Positions 46,466-59,450 of a stretch of DNA of 64,000 nucleotides are shown piece by piece. The DNA comes from Plantago ovata (taxonomy: Eukaryota > Streptophyta > Magnoliopsida > Lamiales > Plantaginaceae): NCBI GenBank assembly GCA_028274465.1, contig CM051457.1, forward strand, positions 56,270,425 to 56,334,424, given 5' to 3'. Position 1 is the stretch's first letter; the number at the start of each line of letters is the position of its first letter. Below the pieces are notes generated by a model. That model made no database searches and was not told the DNA's origin. It was given only the letters and a program-made list of their open reading frames with translations. The position numbers and the translations under genes are program-made.

Positions 46466-47689
46466 GTGTTTGTGAGCTTTGGAAAATCTTGGGGAAAAGA
46501 GGAAGCAAAAGTTAAAGAAAGAAGAGGATTTTACCCAAAGCCCAAAACCCTTAGGCTAGAAAACTTGAGGTACTCTTAGGTTAATGTTGCGATTTAAAGG
46601 CTTATGTGGGAGATTCGGCTTGAGGAAAGTTCATCAAGGAAAAGAAAGATTGACGTCAAAGGTTTCAAAAGCATAGAGTTGCACAGTTTTAAGCCTAGCC
46701 AGAGAAACTTTGAAAGGAATTTTTTTTCGAAATCTAGAAAATCACTTCTAACCTAGTTGTTTACGGAGAAAGAAACCCATTCACTGCAGATCTAATAGTA
46801 TGCATAAGAATAGATGCAAAAAGGAAAAAGAAGCAGTAAAACCAAGAGAGGAGTTTGAGAACTTTCTTGAGGATTCGGCTTTAGAGAAGCCAGATTTAGA
46901 CAAAGGCAGCAGCACAGAGTTCGACTTTTCAGATCAATGGTGACTGTGTTATCATAATTTTTTAGGAGAAAAGGAAAAGAGGGTTATCTCTATTTGAGAG
47001 TTGGAAATTTTGATAAAGAAAGTAGAGGAAGGGATATCAAGTAGTATTCATAGAGGGAAAAGATTGAAAAGAAGTTGAAGCGACAGTTCACTGAAGAGGC
47101 GCCTAGTGTAGGAAGCGTGCACGGTAAAAGCGAGTCATGGGAGTCGTGCCAATTAATTCAATTTAATCTCTTCCATTTATTATTAAACCATCCAACGGTC
47201 ACTACTCACTTGATCTTGGCAAAAGCCAAAGTCATTATTTGATGCAGATCTCAAGAGACGCCACTTTGACACGTGTCAATACGACCAAATTCCAAAAGAT
47301 GAAAAAGATTCATATCTTCAACCTCAGAAAGGAGGAAGGATATTGCCTACAAAGATATTGTCAAAGATACACTTCAGGAAAGATACACGCAGAAACAGCA
47401 CAACCACCGGAACTTCATCATCAACCTTCGGAACTACATCAACGACTACCGGACCTATCTTGCATGGAGAATCATCTCCGAAGGTAATGAATTAGCATGC
47501 ATTCAAGACATACATCCGCATCATTCAAAGTAGTGTCTTTTTGAAAAATAAATATAAAGCTCGAGCTTCGTCTTTTTTAAAAAAGTGTCTTGTGTCTTTA
47601 ATTTACTTGCATTGCATCATTTGCACGACATCATTCTAGCATTAGGAGCACTACATACACTCTGGGATGTTGGATTTTAAGCCTACAGG
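46466..47689. other. non-coding region between antisense ORF and tandem repeats
   Basis: No gene or clear repeat is seen. It probably contains the promoter of the antisense ORF, if that ORF was ever expressed. Confidence 0.5.
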
Positions 47690-48440
47690 CCCATTTCTCT
47701 TCTTCGTCTGCGAATGTACGGGATGACGGTTGATTAAGCCTAGAGGCCCAACTTCATGGGGAGAACGTCTTATTAAGCCTAGAGGCCCCGGCATTAAGGC
47801 CAAGAGCCATAATGTCCATTTCAGGGATGACGGTCATAAGTCTAGAAGCCAGGATGACAGTAATGGCCTACTGTAATGGGATGACTGACAGCCATAAGCC
47901 TAGATGCCAAATTGATGACGGTAATGAACCTAAAATCCCTCGGCATTAAGGCCAAGAGCCATAATGTCCATTTCAGGGATGACGGTCATAAGTCTAGAAG
48001 CCAGGATGACAGTAATGGCCTACTGTAATGGGATGACTGACAGTCGTAAGCCTAGATGCCAAATTTATGACGGTAATGAACCTAAAATCCCTTGGATGAT
48101 GGTCATATGCCTAGAAGCCAGGATGACGGTAATGGCCTACCATAACGGGATGACAGCCATAAGCCTAGATGCCAAATGGATGACGACAATGAACCTAAAT
48201 TCCCGAAACCAGGATGACGGTAATGGCCTACCGCAATGGGATGACAGCCATAAGCCTAGAGGCCTTCTTCAAATTAAGGATGACGGTAATGGCCGGCCGT
48301 AATGGGATGGCATTCATAAGCCTAGAGGCCTTCTTCAATTTAAAGATGACGGTAGTGCACCTACACGCCCAAGAATGAAGGCCATGAGCCAAAAATTCCA
48401 AATGGGATGACGGACACAAGCCTAGAGGCCTTCTGCATAT
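47690..48440 (+). repeat. tandem-repeat block in the 3' UTR of the Tat-like element
   Basis: Units around GATGACGGTAATGGCCTAC and ATAAGCCTAGATGCC recur every 40-60 bp. A higher-order unit of 152 bp is repeated almost identically at 47821 and 47973. Open frames across it are artefacts of the repeat. Confidence 0.8.
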
Positions 48441-49009
48441 GTATCTTCGTCTTCGTCACTTCCTCCCTTTTTAGCTTTTAACCCACATTGCATGCCTTCA
48501 TATCATTTGCATTATCCTAGCCTTTCCTCCTATCTGCAAGGACACATCCCTGCATTCCAAAATTATCAAATATCCTTGACGACAAATACTCCATTTTTGT
48601 GTTTTGAGATACTTTCTCAAACCACAAAAAGGGGGGGGGGAGAGGATATTTTGATAAACATAGGAACGGAAGGTTGGTTCGATTCGGCTCGACATCTGCA
48701 TCAGCAACTCGTACATGTACCCTAGCTAATTCAGTCACATGATTGATAGCCGGGGGTGCGAGAACTCGGCCCGGCATCTTCACCAGCAAATTAGCTATCA
48801 GTCGCATGATTGATAGCTGACATCGTTGCATCCGAGCATCTTGGAGAATTCAGCAACAACAATGCTTCCGCCGAGAACTATTACAGTTCGAAGGATCGGA
48901 ATGGAATTTTTCGTTGAATTCGAGCATCTCGGATAGATTCAGCAACAATAACCAGAGTTTCTCAACTATCTTCTTCTAAGATACTTGGAAACTGGGGGGG
49001 AGGGACATA
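48441..49009 (+). other. 3' UTR end with two G-rich purine tracts
   Basis: Purine tracts lie at 48627-48646 (AAAAAGGGGGGGGGGAGAGG) and 48993-49005 (TGGGGGGGAGGGA). The second abuts the TGATGTTACT LTR start and is the better polypurine tract. Two related segments with TCACATGATTGATAGC and GCATGATTGATAGCT lie between them. Confidence 0.55.
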
Positions 49010-49850
49010 TGATGTTACTAAAATATGTCAAGTCTCGTCCTAGTCTTTCAACATGTGAATTAGGGCGACCCGGACTCTCCGGAGTACTTAGAAACTACGA
49101 GGATGCTTCCGATGAGAGTGACGATATACCGAGAGGTCGCTCCCTCGAGTAAATTGGCACATCCGGAACTATGCACCTTCAGGTTCCTAATATATCCGGG
49201 ACTAAGAGTCTATGGGAATTGCCTCTAAAGGTCCAAAGGGCCAGGGCCGTAACGGCGTATACTGGAGAACCCAGAGTCGCATGCTTCTGGATGCTATATC
49301 CGAGGTCTAATACTTATGTATACGGGGGACCACGATAAAGCATCTGGATTTGTCAATCACAACTAGCTGCATAACACAAGTGGATAAGATCAAGGCAGGT
49401 ATTTATCCTTACACGATCATTGGGCCACGTCCATGACTGTCAAGGTATAGCCTACCAACCATATATGTGTGTGGACACTTGGCAAAATATTGTGATGGCA
49501 ACAACATGCGCTCCTCTGAGGTCTATAAAAGGAGTGGTTCCCATAGAGAAAGCTAAGGTGGAGAAAAAATTAGGCAACACTCTCAAGGACTTCATTTCAC
49601 ATGTACAGCCTTGGGTCTTCTTGGTGGGAAGGTCAAAGCAACAACAAGAGTTCATCTTGGAAAATCCATCTTGGAGAAATATCCTTCATTACTGTTATAT
49701 TCATTACACTCACCGTCACCAGTCACTTACACACACTTTTCCATATTCACAAGGTTGGCATTCAACCACCTTCAAATAAAGTCTTCCAAACCGGTTTGAC
49801 CAAAAGTCATACCGAGCAACACATGCACACACACCCCCCCCCCCAGGTAG
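49010..49850 (+). repeat. plus-strand 3' LTR of the Tat-like element, right edge uncertain
   Basis: The start TGATGTTACTAAAATATGTC directly follows the polypurine tract. A TATA box, TCTATAAAAGG, lies at 49522. A C-run near 49843 and further LTR-like sequence to about 50180 make the end ambiguous; no partner LTR is available. Confidence 0.5.
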
Positions 49851-50189
49851 ATACTGCTCGAGGAAGGACGATCAGAGTTCAAGCTTGCTACCAGAAGAGC
49901 GAGGAGTCAGACTAGAAGATTCTGAGGTTGGACAAGGCAGAGTGCCACGGTTCAGGAGGACAGGACGAGGCGACACCCGGAGAGAGGATCCTACCTCTTC
50001 TGCTCCATCCATCAGAGTCACGGGAAGCGAGTTATTGGTCATTATCTGTTTTATCTCCCAAGGGAAAAATCACGTCCCGTTACCCACTAATTTTGTGATC
50101 AGTTATTTATCCACTGAGGACATGTTTGATATCAATACAGATCAACCAGATAAAGATATGACATGTTGTATGCCCGGTGTAATATAAAT

Positions 50190-52163
50190 ACATAAGTAAA
50201 CATAAACATGAATAAACAAACATATAATATAGGGTATAATATATTACGTTGATTGTGAAATAGTACATTTGTCCTTAAATGTGGTTGTCTCTAGGACATA
50301 CATACTATCACTATCCTTGAAAAGCGGTAGGCTATACGCTAATACCTCATCAACTTCATATTTCGCAGCTTCATCTTCAAGATAGATAGAAGGTTTCCGA
50401 GATTCAGGTTCGTATTCTAGAACAAACCCTTCTCCAATCGTATGTTCTTCTTCCATATTAGTTGTCTCCTTCTCCATAATACCTCGCAAGATGGTAAAAG
50501 ATAAACTATTAGTGCTCGTTAGTGTAATGGTACTAGTAACGGCTCAACAGCAATTGATGCTCTTAAATTTGACAAGAGTGGATTGAGAAAATTGATTGAA
50601 TAAAATATAAAAACTGAAATTAAAGCAAATATGATTGAAATAATTAAAAGTAAACTAGTGCAAGCAGTTAAATCCCAGGAAGCGGCGCCAATTTGATTAG
50701 TGTTAAAATCCTCGTGCATAAAACAGTATCAAATATTATTTATATTAATGCCAAACTAACTCTAAGTCACAGAAAACTTAGTGCAATGACAAACTAACTC
50801 GAGTGTCGGTCTATAAGGACTTAACTAAGTTGTTCCTAACTTACATTCTACTTAATCAATCAATAACAAATATGTTGGAATAGTTGTGGTTTAAACTAAT
50901 TAACACCAACAGAAACGATAGAGATAAATACTAACGAGATTCAAATATGAGATAAGCGGTTGATTGTTGGTAGTAGGCATATTGATAAGGCTTAATCATT
51001 ATGTTAGCAAGAGATAGACGTAGGTAGTCACACCATTTGTAGATATGTATCATCAATAACATGCATAACGAAGCATACAATATCATTGAAGGCAATTACG
51101 AGCCACTATTACTTAGAAATCTCAAGCATACATGGAGAAACTCAACACATACTAAATTTCCAGCATTACATACATGTAGTTATGGCTATGTTATCACCCT
51201 TAATCGACCATGGAAGTTGTCACCTATGCAATTCAAAGATATATTATTAGCAAGTGATCGTTTATAGTCTTTAACTGGCCTAGGATCCTGTCACTATCCT
51301 AATTCGAAGGTTTGTTATTAGCAAACTATAAACACCAATATATCTCAGGCAATAATCTAGCATATATGCATCCTTTTCATAACCTCATGCTAACATAATC
51401 ATAATCCTTATCAATACAACCTACACCCTACAATCAACACGTACCGATTAGCTACTCATAACGAATAACGCATAAACAATGTTCATAATCATAACCAAAG
51501 CAATCGAAAACATAGTAAAAATGGAAAAGAAATAGAACTTGATAAGAAAATACTCAATGTACGGTTGAGCAATAGCAATCCAATGTCGAATCCAAACAAA
51601 GAAATGAAATTTAGCACCGGTAGCAAATCCAATGATGAAAATCGAGAGCTAGGAGGCTAGAGGTGCCTCCAAAGTGTATCTTCTCTCTAGGGTTCGTGCT
51701 AGGCTGATAATCAACGATAAAACCTAAATAAAACCTAAAAGTTCGAGTTTAAATACAATTTCCGGAATCTGAAATTGCGCTGCTGGCTAGGCGCAAACAG
51801 CACGCGTGAGGCGCGGGGGCACTCTGGCGAGGCGCCAATGGGCTTGACGAGTAGCCAACCTGCCGTAGAGAAAGTTTTTGAACATTTATTGTTTGAAAGC
51901 CCTCGAAACTCCTTCAAATGCCTGATATTGTACTTCTCGTACATCGGGAACCTCCGGTTACTCCATGGAAAAGTCAAGACTCCAAAGTAAACTCAAATTG
52001 CACTAAAATAAGCTTATTTTACGCTATTTTCACCACATTGCATCCGGGGACCCGGTGACACAAAACATATCAAAAGTAACTACTTCTTACTAAAATATAA
52101 AGTAAAAGAACAATAAAAGGTCAAAATAGAGCCTTGATGACGGGTACTTTTATTTCGCCATCA
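50190..52163 (-). mobile_element. Athila-like LTR element remnant: LTR, PBS and leader
   Basis: On the minus strand the LTR (52163-50694) runs from TGATGGCGAAATAAAAG to a CACTAATCA end, followed by a diverged tRNA-Asp PBS (plus strand TCCCAGGAAGCGGCGCCA at 50673-50690). Leader sequence and an 81-codon open stretch at 50244-50489 (rich in Glu, no known domain) follow. LTR layout, including ACTCGAGTGTCG and the GC-rich block, is related to family G, but it is a different family. The rest of the element is missing; the left edge is unclear. Confidence 0.65.
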
Positions 52164-52821
52164 GGGACCGTTTTCTGGAATTCTTCTACTTTCAAAAAAA
52201 AAACTGACCGAAGTGTTCGAGTTCTTTCTCTGTCTCAGTCCTAGAGAATGAAAGTTGCTTTCTGAACAAAATACATGCATTGAATAATAATACAGCGAAT
52301 AACTTTCTATAAAAGAAAGAAAAATACTCTCTAAACTTTCTCCTTCTCTTCTCTCATCTTCTTATCCTCGTACCTCTCTCTTCCCCTTTGTCTCAATTCA
52401 TTGCGCTCTCTTCTTGGGAGATGATGCCTCTGGTTGGCTTGGACTACCCTCTTTGTATGAGAGTTCTTTACCCTCCCTATTTCTTTTTTATCCAACTCCA
52501 GATATGGTGAGGTGCCCTTTGGTGAGGTTCAAAAAAAGGAAAACTCATTTACTTTATCTAGGTCTTGTCATAGCTGGTTTTCCTGGTTCTGTTACATGTT
52601 TTCCTTTTGGTATTTGAAATTCAAATGTGAACGACTGCAGGCATATTTTTCTCCTGTGTTATCTCTTTTCTTGTTGGCCTAACCATATTCTCTTATTCCT
52701 AATTTTTTGGTGGAGCTTTTCTTATTTAATTTGCAGCGTTCAACGACTGTTTTGGTTGAAATTCTTCCATCTTACATTCATAAGCTCAAACGGCTCTCTG
52801 AATTTGCTTGGAATTTTTAAG

Positions 52822-53730
52822 ATGGAACAGTTGGATATCACTCGTCTAGGAGATAGGCTACAGTTTAATGACGCAGAGGAACAAGTCATCAAAACAGATG
52901 CAGGGGATTGGAATAAATTGGATATGGAGTCATGCTTGGTGGGTAAAGTTCTAACAACAAAGAATGTCAACTTGGAGGCTTTCTAGCGAACCATGGTGGG
53001 GGTATGGAATCTGGTAAGGGGTGCAGTTTTTCATACTTTAACGGAGGATAGGTTCTTGGTCCAGTTCAACCATGTGGCGGAGAAGAGGCGTGTTCTTTCT
53101 GCTGGTCCTTGGTCGTTTGATCGAAGTTTGGTGGTTCTACACCCAATTGAAAATGGAGTGAAATCCATGGACATGGACCTTAATTTCTATGACTTTAATG
53201 TTCACGTGGCTGATATCCCTTTAATGGTGGCGAAGAAAGGAGTAGCCCGGAAGATTTGTAATAAGATTGGCCAGTTTGTTTCCTGGGATGCTTCTATTCA
53301 CCGTGGATTAGTGTCCTCCACTACACAGATTCGAGTTTGTTTGGATCTTCGCTAGCCATTATTACGGTGGTGTAAAATTGAAGTTCCAAATAAGATTGAG
53401 TCTACTACATGATTTACATATGAACGTCTCCTGAATTTCTACTTCTTTTGTGGAATTATGGGACATATGGTTAAGGATTGTGCATCGACATTGGAGTTTA
53501 TTGATGAATCAGGAGTTATTCCAGTTTCGCTGTTACGCTACGGGGAATGGTTGCGTGCTAAAAGTTTTAGGAACGCTGGAAAATTCATTGCAGGTGGGAT
53601 GGTGAGCCACATAGTTCATCAATCTTGTCCGATAGCGGGTTCGGCTGGGGAACGGCAACAGGTGCGTAGTTCTGGATATGGGACACACAACCCTAGGCAG
53701 GGTATTCTTGGCAAATCAGGGACGTTTTAG
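52822..53730 (+). pseudogene. LINE ORF1, RNA-binding protein
   Basis: From MEQLDITRLGDRLQ the frame covers a DUF4283-type region (VGKVLTTKNVN, WNLVRGAVFHTL, RFLVQFNHVAEKRRVLSAGPW, FNVHVADIPL) and a zinc knuckle (FCGIMGHMVKDC). Three in-frame stops interrupt it: TAG at 52984, TAG at 53353 and TGA at 53410. A Ser-rich stretch at 53777-54118 in another frame may be its C-terminal tail. ORF1 proteins bind LINE RNA as a chaperone. The start ATG was chosen because conserved sequence begins right after it. Confidence 0.8.
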
Positions 53731-54372
53731 TTAGACAGTAAGGTAGGCAGTTAGCGTTGAGGACCACAGTCATAATGTGATGGGTACTAAGTCTTTGACC
53801 GAGCAGTATGTGGGCGTTGTGGGGGAGTCTAGTTCAACGACAGGTTTGTTAAGAGAGAAAAATAAGGAGGTTCTTGTATCTGAGTCAAATGCGAACTCCA
53901 GCGATATGGATTTGGACTATGCAGCTGGACCTTTCGATCAGCGGCCCAATTACAGTCTGGCCCGTTTGCTAATTTATCTGCGGCCTCTTTGTTTGGGTCC
54001 ACTGGCCCATCTTCTTTTATTTTCCAGACTCAGAGTGTTGCTGGACTGGCCTATGCGGCTGGGGGTGATTATCAGATGGGTTCTAGTGATATGGGGAGTA
54101 TTAGGATTTAGGAGATAAATAATGATCAACCTAAAAAGCTACTGTTAGGAGGGATGCAGCAGTCCAATTCGACCAAGGGGGCTTGGGGGGGGGGTGGAAG
54201 AAAGGCCGACCACATGGATCAAAGAATGGAGTTCGAAAGGTAAATGTGCGAGGTACCAAGAGACGAAGTGCTGAAACAGTTGATGAGGATGTGTAAAATC
54301 AAAGAGCGTTGGTATGGATAATTCTATTGGACCAGAGGCGGAGGTTGCGGAGGAGCAACCCCGCCTACATCC

Positions 54373-57300
54373 ATGAGTAATACGGCATGGAACTGTCAGG
54401 GCTTGGGGGGCCCTTGGACGGTTCGAGGACTTAAAGAGTTGCTCTGTACTCATAACACGAAACTTGTCTTTTTAATGGAAACCCGATTGGGTAGACATGC
54501 AATTGACAAGATTAAACAGAGATTAAATATGAATGGTGTGGCGGTGGATTCGGTTGGAAGATCGGGTGGATTGGCTTTGATTTGGGATAAGGACACTAAT
54601 ATTCAAATACAGAATTATTCGAAGTATCACATAGACGCTAATGTGCAACTCAATGGAAGTAATATTACTTGGCGGTGTACGAGTTTTTATGGGGAGCCTG
54701 ATATCAGTAAATGGAAGAATACATGGGCACTTTTGCAAAATTTGGCAAGGCATTCAAAAAGAGAATGGGTAGTGTTGGGGGACTTTAATGAAATAAGTTC
54801 ACATTCAGATAAGATTGGGAGAAATATGGTAGCAGAATCGAGATTGAGAGCGTTTAGGCAGACACTTTTCGACTGTGACTTACAGGAGCTAGATTTCTAT
54901 GGAGATCGCTTTACATGGACAAATGGGCATGAGGAGGCAACCCTCATAAAGGAGCGACTGGATCGGGCCGCAACAACCCCTTCTTGGTCGGGTTTATTTC
55001 CCGACGCGGTGGTCAGCCATCTCACCACGCGGCACTCAGACCATGTACCCATCTTGCTTCAACTTCCCGGAAGTCGAGGTGTGTTAATCCAGCAGCTAAT
55101 CGCAGGAAAAGGTTTAGATTTGAGGAGATGTGGGTTCGAGCGGAGAATTTTTCTGATGTGGTAGCAGAACATTGGACAGAGGGCTTCGATCTCTTGCAAA
55201 ATATGGAGCACTGTCGTATAGGGTTCTGTAATTGGGAAAAATGGAGTTTTGGAAGTGTTAAGAGGAAAGTAAAGGAGTATAAGGAGGAGTTGCTTTTGTT
55301 GGGTCGACAGCCTAGGACGCAGGCCGTTAAACAGCGGGAGGCTCTGGTCAAGAAGCAGTTGGAGGAGGAGTTAGATAGGGAGGAAATTATGTGGCGACAG
55401 CGGTCTCAAAATCAATGGTTGAAGGAGGGCGATCGAAACACCAAGTTCTTCCATTCTCAGTCTACTTCGCGTGCAAAGCTTAATGAAATTAAGGGTTTAC
55501 GCAACAGTGATGGGGTTATGTGTACTAGCAGGGAGGAAATGGAGGTTCTGGTGCGGGATTACTTCTCTGGGATTTTCAGATCGTCACAGCCATCAACTGA
55601 AGCAATTGAGGAAGTTGTCGAGCTTATGAATGTAAAGGTAGACCAGAGGATCAATCAAGATTTATGTCGCTTGTTCTCTGCAAATGAGGTAAAAAAAGCT
55701 CTCTTTGACATGTTTCCTTCTAAAGCTCCTGGTCCTGATGGTATGCCTGCGTTTTTCTTTCAAAAGTTTTGGCATATTGTCGGTAAAAATGTTGTGGATT
55801 GTGCCCTTGATGTGTTGAATAATCGCAATCTTAATCCTGCCTTAAACTTTACCCATATAGTGCTTATCCCTAAATGTAAAACTCCTGAAAATGTTTCCCA
55901 ATTTCGACCTATTAGTCTTAGCAATGTGATGTTTAAAATCGTTACTAAAGCTATTACTAATCGGTTAAAACCTCATATGCATAATATTATATCTGAAAAT
56001 CAATCTGCTTTTGTCCCTAATCGTTTGATTACTGATAATGTGCTTGTTTCCTATGAAGTTAATCACTATTTGAAGCAAAAAACTAAAGGAAAAGATGCTT
56101 ACATGGCTTTGAAATTAGATATGAGTAAGTCTTACGATAGGGTAGAGTGGGCTTTCCTTGAGAGAGTGTTGAGTAAACTTGGTTTTCATGAGTCGTTTGT
56201 TCAATTGGTTATGTTGTGTGTGCGAAGGCCTCTAATTTTGTTTTACTTAATGGTGAGCCTCTTAGTCCATTCCAACCAGAGAGAGGGATTAAACATGGTG
56301 ATCCCTTGTCGCCTTATCTTTTCTTATTTGTTACATAGTGCTTTAATTCGGAATGCGGAGGAGAGGGAGGTGTTACGAGGGGTTGCTATTACTCCAAGTG
56401 CACCAAGGATCTCTCATTTGCTGTTTGCTGATGATACCTTGATCTTTTGTCAAGCCTTTGCTGAGGCAGCCATGGAAATCATTTCTGTGTTGAATCGGTA
56501 TAGTGCCGCATCAGGTCAGGAAATAAACTTAGACAAGTCTACATTGGTTTTCAATAGGAATGTGGTAATGGATCAGGTGGAGGAGATTAGGGAGTTGTTG
56601 CCAGTTAGGGTTGTAAATAAGCATGAGCAATTTGGGCTTGCCAACGGAGATAGGGAGGTCGAAGAGGGAAGTATTTAGTTGGTTGAGGGAGCGGGTTTGG
56701 GCTAAGATTCAGGGGTATGAAAACAGGCTTCTCTCTAAAGCTGGGAAGGAGGTGTTGATTAAGGCTCTTTTACAAGCTATTCCAACTTATGTCATGAGTT
56801 GCTTTGAATTACCCGATTACTTGCTTAATGAAATTGAGTCCTTAATTGGTAAATTTTGGTGGGGTAACGGGTCAGCTAGGAAAATTCATTGGGTCTCTTG
56901 GCAAGCGTTGTGCGAAAGTAAGAGGGATGGGGGGTTAGGATTTAGGGATTTGCGAAGCTTTAATAAGGCGATGTTGGGTAAACAAATTTGGAGAATTATT
57001 CACTTTCCGAATTCCCTTTCAAGTCGTGTTTTTAAAGCAAAGTAATTCCCTACTTGTGATGTTTTTGAGGCTGTCTGCAAAGGTAGCGCTTCTTTCACTT
57101 GGAAAAGTATGATGGGGGCTATGGATCTGGTTAAAAAGGTTGTTAGATGGAGGGTTGGCAACGGGCAAAATATTGATGTATGGAAGGATAGTTGGATCCC
57201 TAGAGATGGTAGTTTCCAGCCTATTACGCCAGATTTTATGGGGATGGGAGAGACTTGTGTTGGCGACTTAATTCGGGCAGATGGGGCTGGTTGGGAGGTT

Positions 57301-58187
57301 GATGTAGTGCGGAGCCTGTTTTGGGAATAGGATGATGTTATAATTCTTCAAATACCTCTCTCTAGTAGGGGAAGGGAAGATATACGAGTGTGGCACTATG
57401 CGAAGAGTGGGATATATTATGTTCGTACTGCTTATTACTTGGCTCGAAATTTGGAGGCTCTGGACCGACAAGCTACTCTGGGGGCATCTAGTGGTTCTAA
57501 TAGATTAGGATGGGGACTGGGTGTGGAAGCTGAGAGTGCCGAATAAGATAAAGATTTTCTTATGGTGGGCTTTAAAATATGCTATCCCTGTGTATGCCAT
57601 GTTACATCGTCGTGGCCTTTGTCTTGAGTCTGTGTGTCCATCTTGTCACTATGGTTCTGAGTCCATCTTACATGTTTTGCGAGATTATCAATATGCAAGA
57701 TGTTTTTGGGCTTTGAATGATAATGTTCCTAATGCTTATATATACACAGATTGCTCTAGCGTGTGGGAATGGTTTGACAATATTCGGCGGAAGGCTGCTG
57801 TGGCAGACTTCAACTTGTTTGTCATTTCTTGTTGGAGTCTCTGGTTCCAACGGAACAAACAGGTGCATGACAAGCGTGGCGATGAGCCATTGGAGGCAGC
57901 CCGTTTTGCAAAGGGGTACTGGCAGAGAGTACAGGCAGCTATGTAGCAGCAACATGGTGATTCGGGACAACATACGGAAGCTAAGGTGACTTGGCAACCG
58001 CCTGACTGGGGTTGTACGAAAATTAATACAGATGCATCTATATCGATGACGGGGAACCTTGCTGCGTTGGGCTGTGTTGCAAGGCAGTCTGATGGAGCTG
58101 TACTTTTCTAGGGACAGAAAATTGTCAATTATGTACAAGACCCAGAGCATGTTGAAGCTCTTGTTGTCCGGGATGCGCTAGGGGCGG
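54373..58187 (+). pseudogene. LINE ORF2: endonuclease, RT, zf-RVT, partial RNase H
   Basis: The start MSNTAWNCQGLGGPW is the usual plant L1 beginning. Endonuclease motifs follow: NCQGLG, FLMETR, LGDFNE, FTWTN, SDHVPIL. RT (about 55400-56560) has WLKEGDRNTKFFH, APGPDGMPAFFFQ, FRPISL, KLDMSKSYDRVEW and catalytic FADDTLIF. After it come the maturase-like segment ([17 protein letters not shown]), zf-RVT (VCPSCHYGSESILHVL) and RNase H (INTDAS). Frame changes occur near 55080, across 56217-56340, near 56600 and before 57521; stops include TAG at 57944 and 58109. RNase H is cut off at 58187 by copy C. It is non-functional. Confidence 0.88.
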
Positions 58188-59450
58188 TGATGAACGTGTC
58201 AGATTCAGTCAAATAAATTTGTATTAGCCAAAGGCAATCCACAACTACAACGAAAACCGTAGTGCAGCAGTAGAATGACTCGAGTGTCGTTCTCTCATGA
58301 CTATACTAGCTTTATCAAATCTAATTAAGAATATAAAAACAGCAGACAGATAGCAATAGGGGGTTTCTAGCAGATAATGGAGATTGGTGATAGTATGGTC
58401 CTTCTTAACATAATGGGTCGATAATCATGCATAAATTCCTCGGTCTTGCATAGAGATCTTTGAATCAATCTAGTGTCCTGTTGCAAGTATTAAGCACTAC
58501 GAAGATAATTTGGTCTGACTAGTCAATCACGATTGTCCTAATGTGTTCCGTAATTATTCAACACTACGAAGATAATTGGTCTGATGGTCGACTAGTGTCC
58601 TATTGTGCATAATAATCAATACAACATACGAGAATTTTGGTTACAACTGATCAACGAAATAAAGCAATGACACGGAGTATAATGCGCGATATAGCCATTA
58701 GCATGATTATCTTCCCTCGCTAAGAATTCACATACTACCACCAACGATAAGTTTAACTACTTATAATAGGCATGCAATCAACAGAAATCATAGAAGAAAA
58801 CATGTTGAAAGAATATAATAAAATAAGTAGAATAAAACTGTAACATACAAAGTTACCGAAGGTTGTCAATCTCCGGATGATTGCGGTCCTACGAGCTCCA
58901 ATCTGCTATGAAAAAGTATCCCCGAAGCTACGGAACTCCTAGGATAGGCCCCCGGAAGTTCCTCCCTAAAACTATAGAGAGAGGTGAGAAAGTAGGCTTG
59001 GAAAGATATGATTTTCGGAGAAAAACTTGAGCTCTATATATAGGCCCCGAATTTACTCTGGGGCGGTTCGCCCGGTGATGCGGCGGTTCGCCCCCCAATA
59101 TTTCGCGGAATTTCCGCGTTTTTCGACGCGGATTTGGATTTCTTCACCTTTTCGGACTCGGTTTATGACTTCTAGTAGCCTTCTAACCTCCAGATTCGGC
59201 CCATAGACTTCAAATCCTATCCGGAAACCTTCAGATACTCCAAATAGGCTTCTGGAACACCAATTCCTTGTAGACTTCAATATAATTGCCCCGAAATCTC
59301 CGAACTTCAACCAAAACCTGTAAAATAAAATCTAAAGGGAAACGTGACACTATTCTAATAAAATGTAATAAAATATAGCTAAATTAACATAGAGGATAGC
59401 TAAATTAGGTGAAAAAGACTCGAATGAAAGTGTAAAATACACATTCATCA
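58188..59450 (-). repeat. 3' LTR of copy C
   Basis: A 1263-bp LTR. GGCGGTTCGCC boxes at 59062 and 59082 (20 bp apart) lie upstream of TATATATAG (near 59036) on the minus strand. The purine tract complement AACTCCCCAAACCGAAC abuts its inner edge. Confidence 0.92.

Larger units (their letters stand above)
43840..49850 (+). mobile_element. 3' part of a Tat-like Ty3 element
   Basis: A minus-strand ORF region is followed rightward by non-coding sequence, a tandem-repeat block, a G-rich polypurine tract and a plus-strand LTR with TATA box. Tat-lineage elements are known to carry antisense ORFs and tandem repeats between pol and the 3' LTR, and this arrangement fits. Gag, pol and the 5' LTR are absent from the window. 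The family call and the right boundary are uncertain. Confidence 0.5.
52164..58187 (+). mobile_element. L1-type LINE with RNase H, decayed and cut by copy C
   Basis: ORF1 (DUF4283-like with a zinc knuckle), then ORF2 with endonuclease, RT, zinc-finger and RNase H domains, as in plant L1 elements. The 5' end is somewhere in 52164-52821, a pyrimidine-rich leader; the 3' end is beyond the window behind copy C. Many stops and frameshifts show it is long inactive. Confidence 0.88.

Noticed and set aside
47239-47487. 82-codon plus-strand frame left of the tandem repeats
   Set aside because: No motif, no homologue recognised, and it lies in non-coding 3' UTR sequence.
47821-48125. CRISPR-like array
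   Set aside because: The repeats lack constant repeat and unique spacer structure and the host is a plant; they are an LTR-element 3' UTR tandem array.
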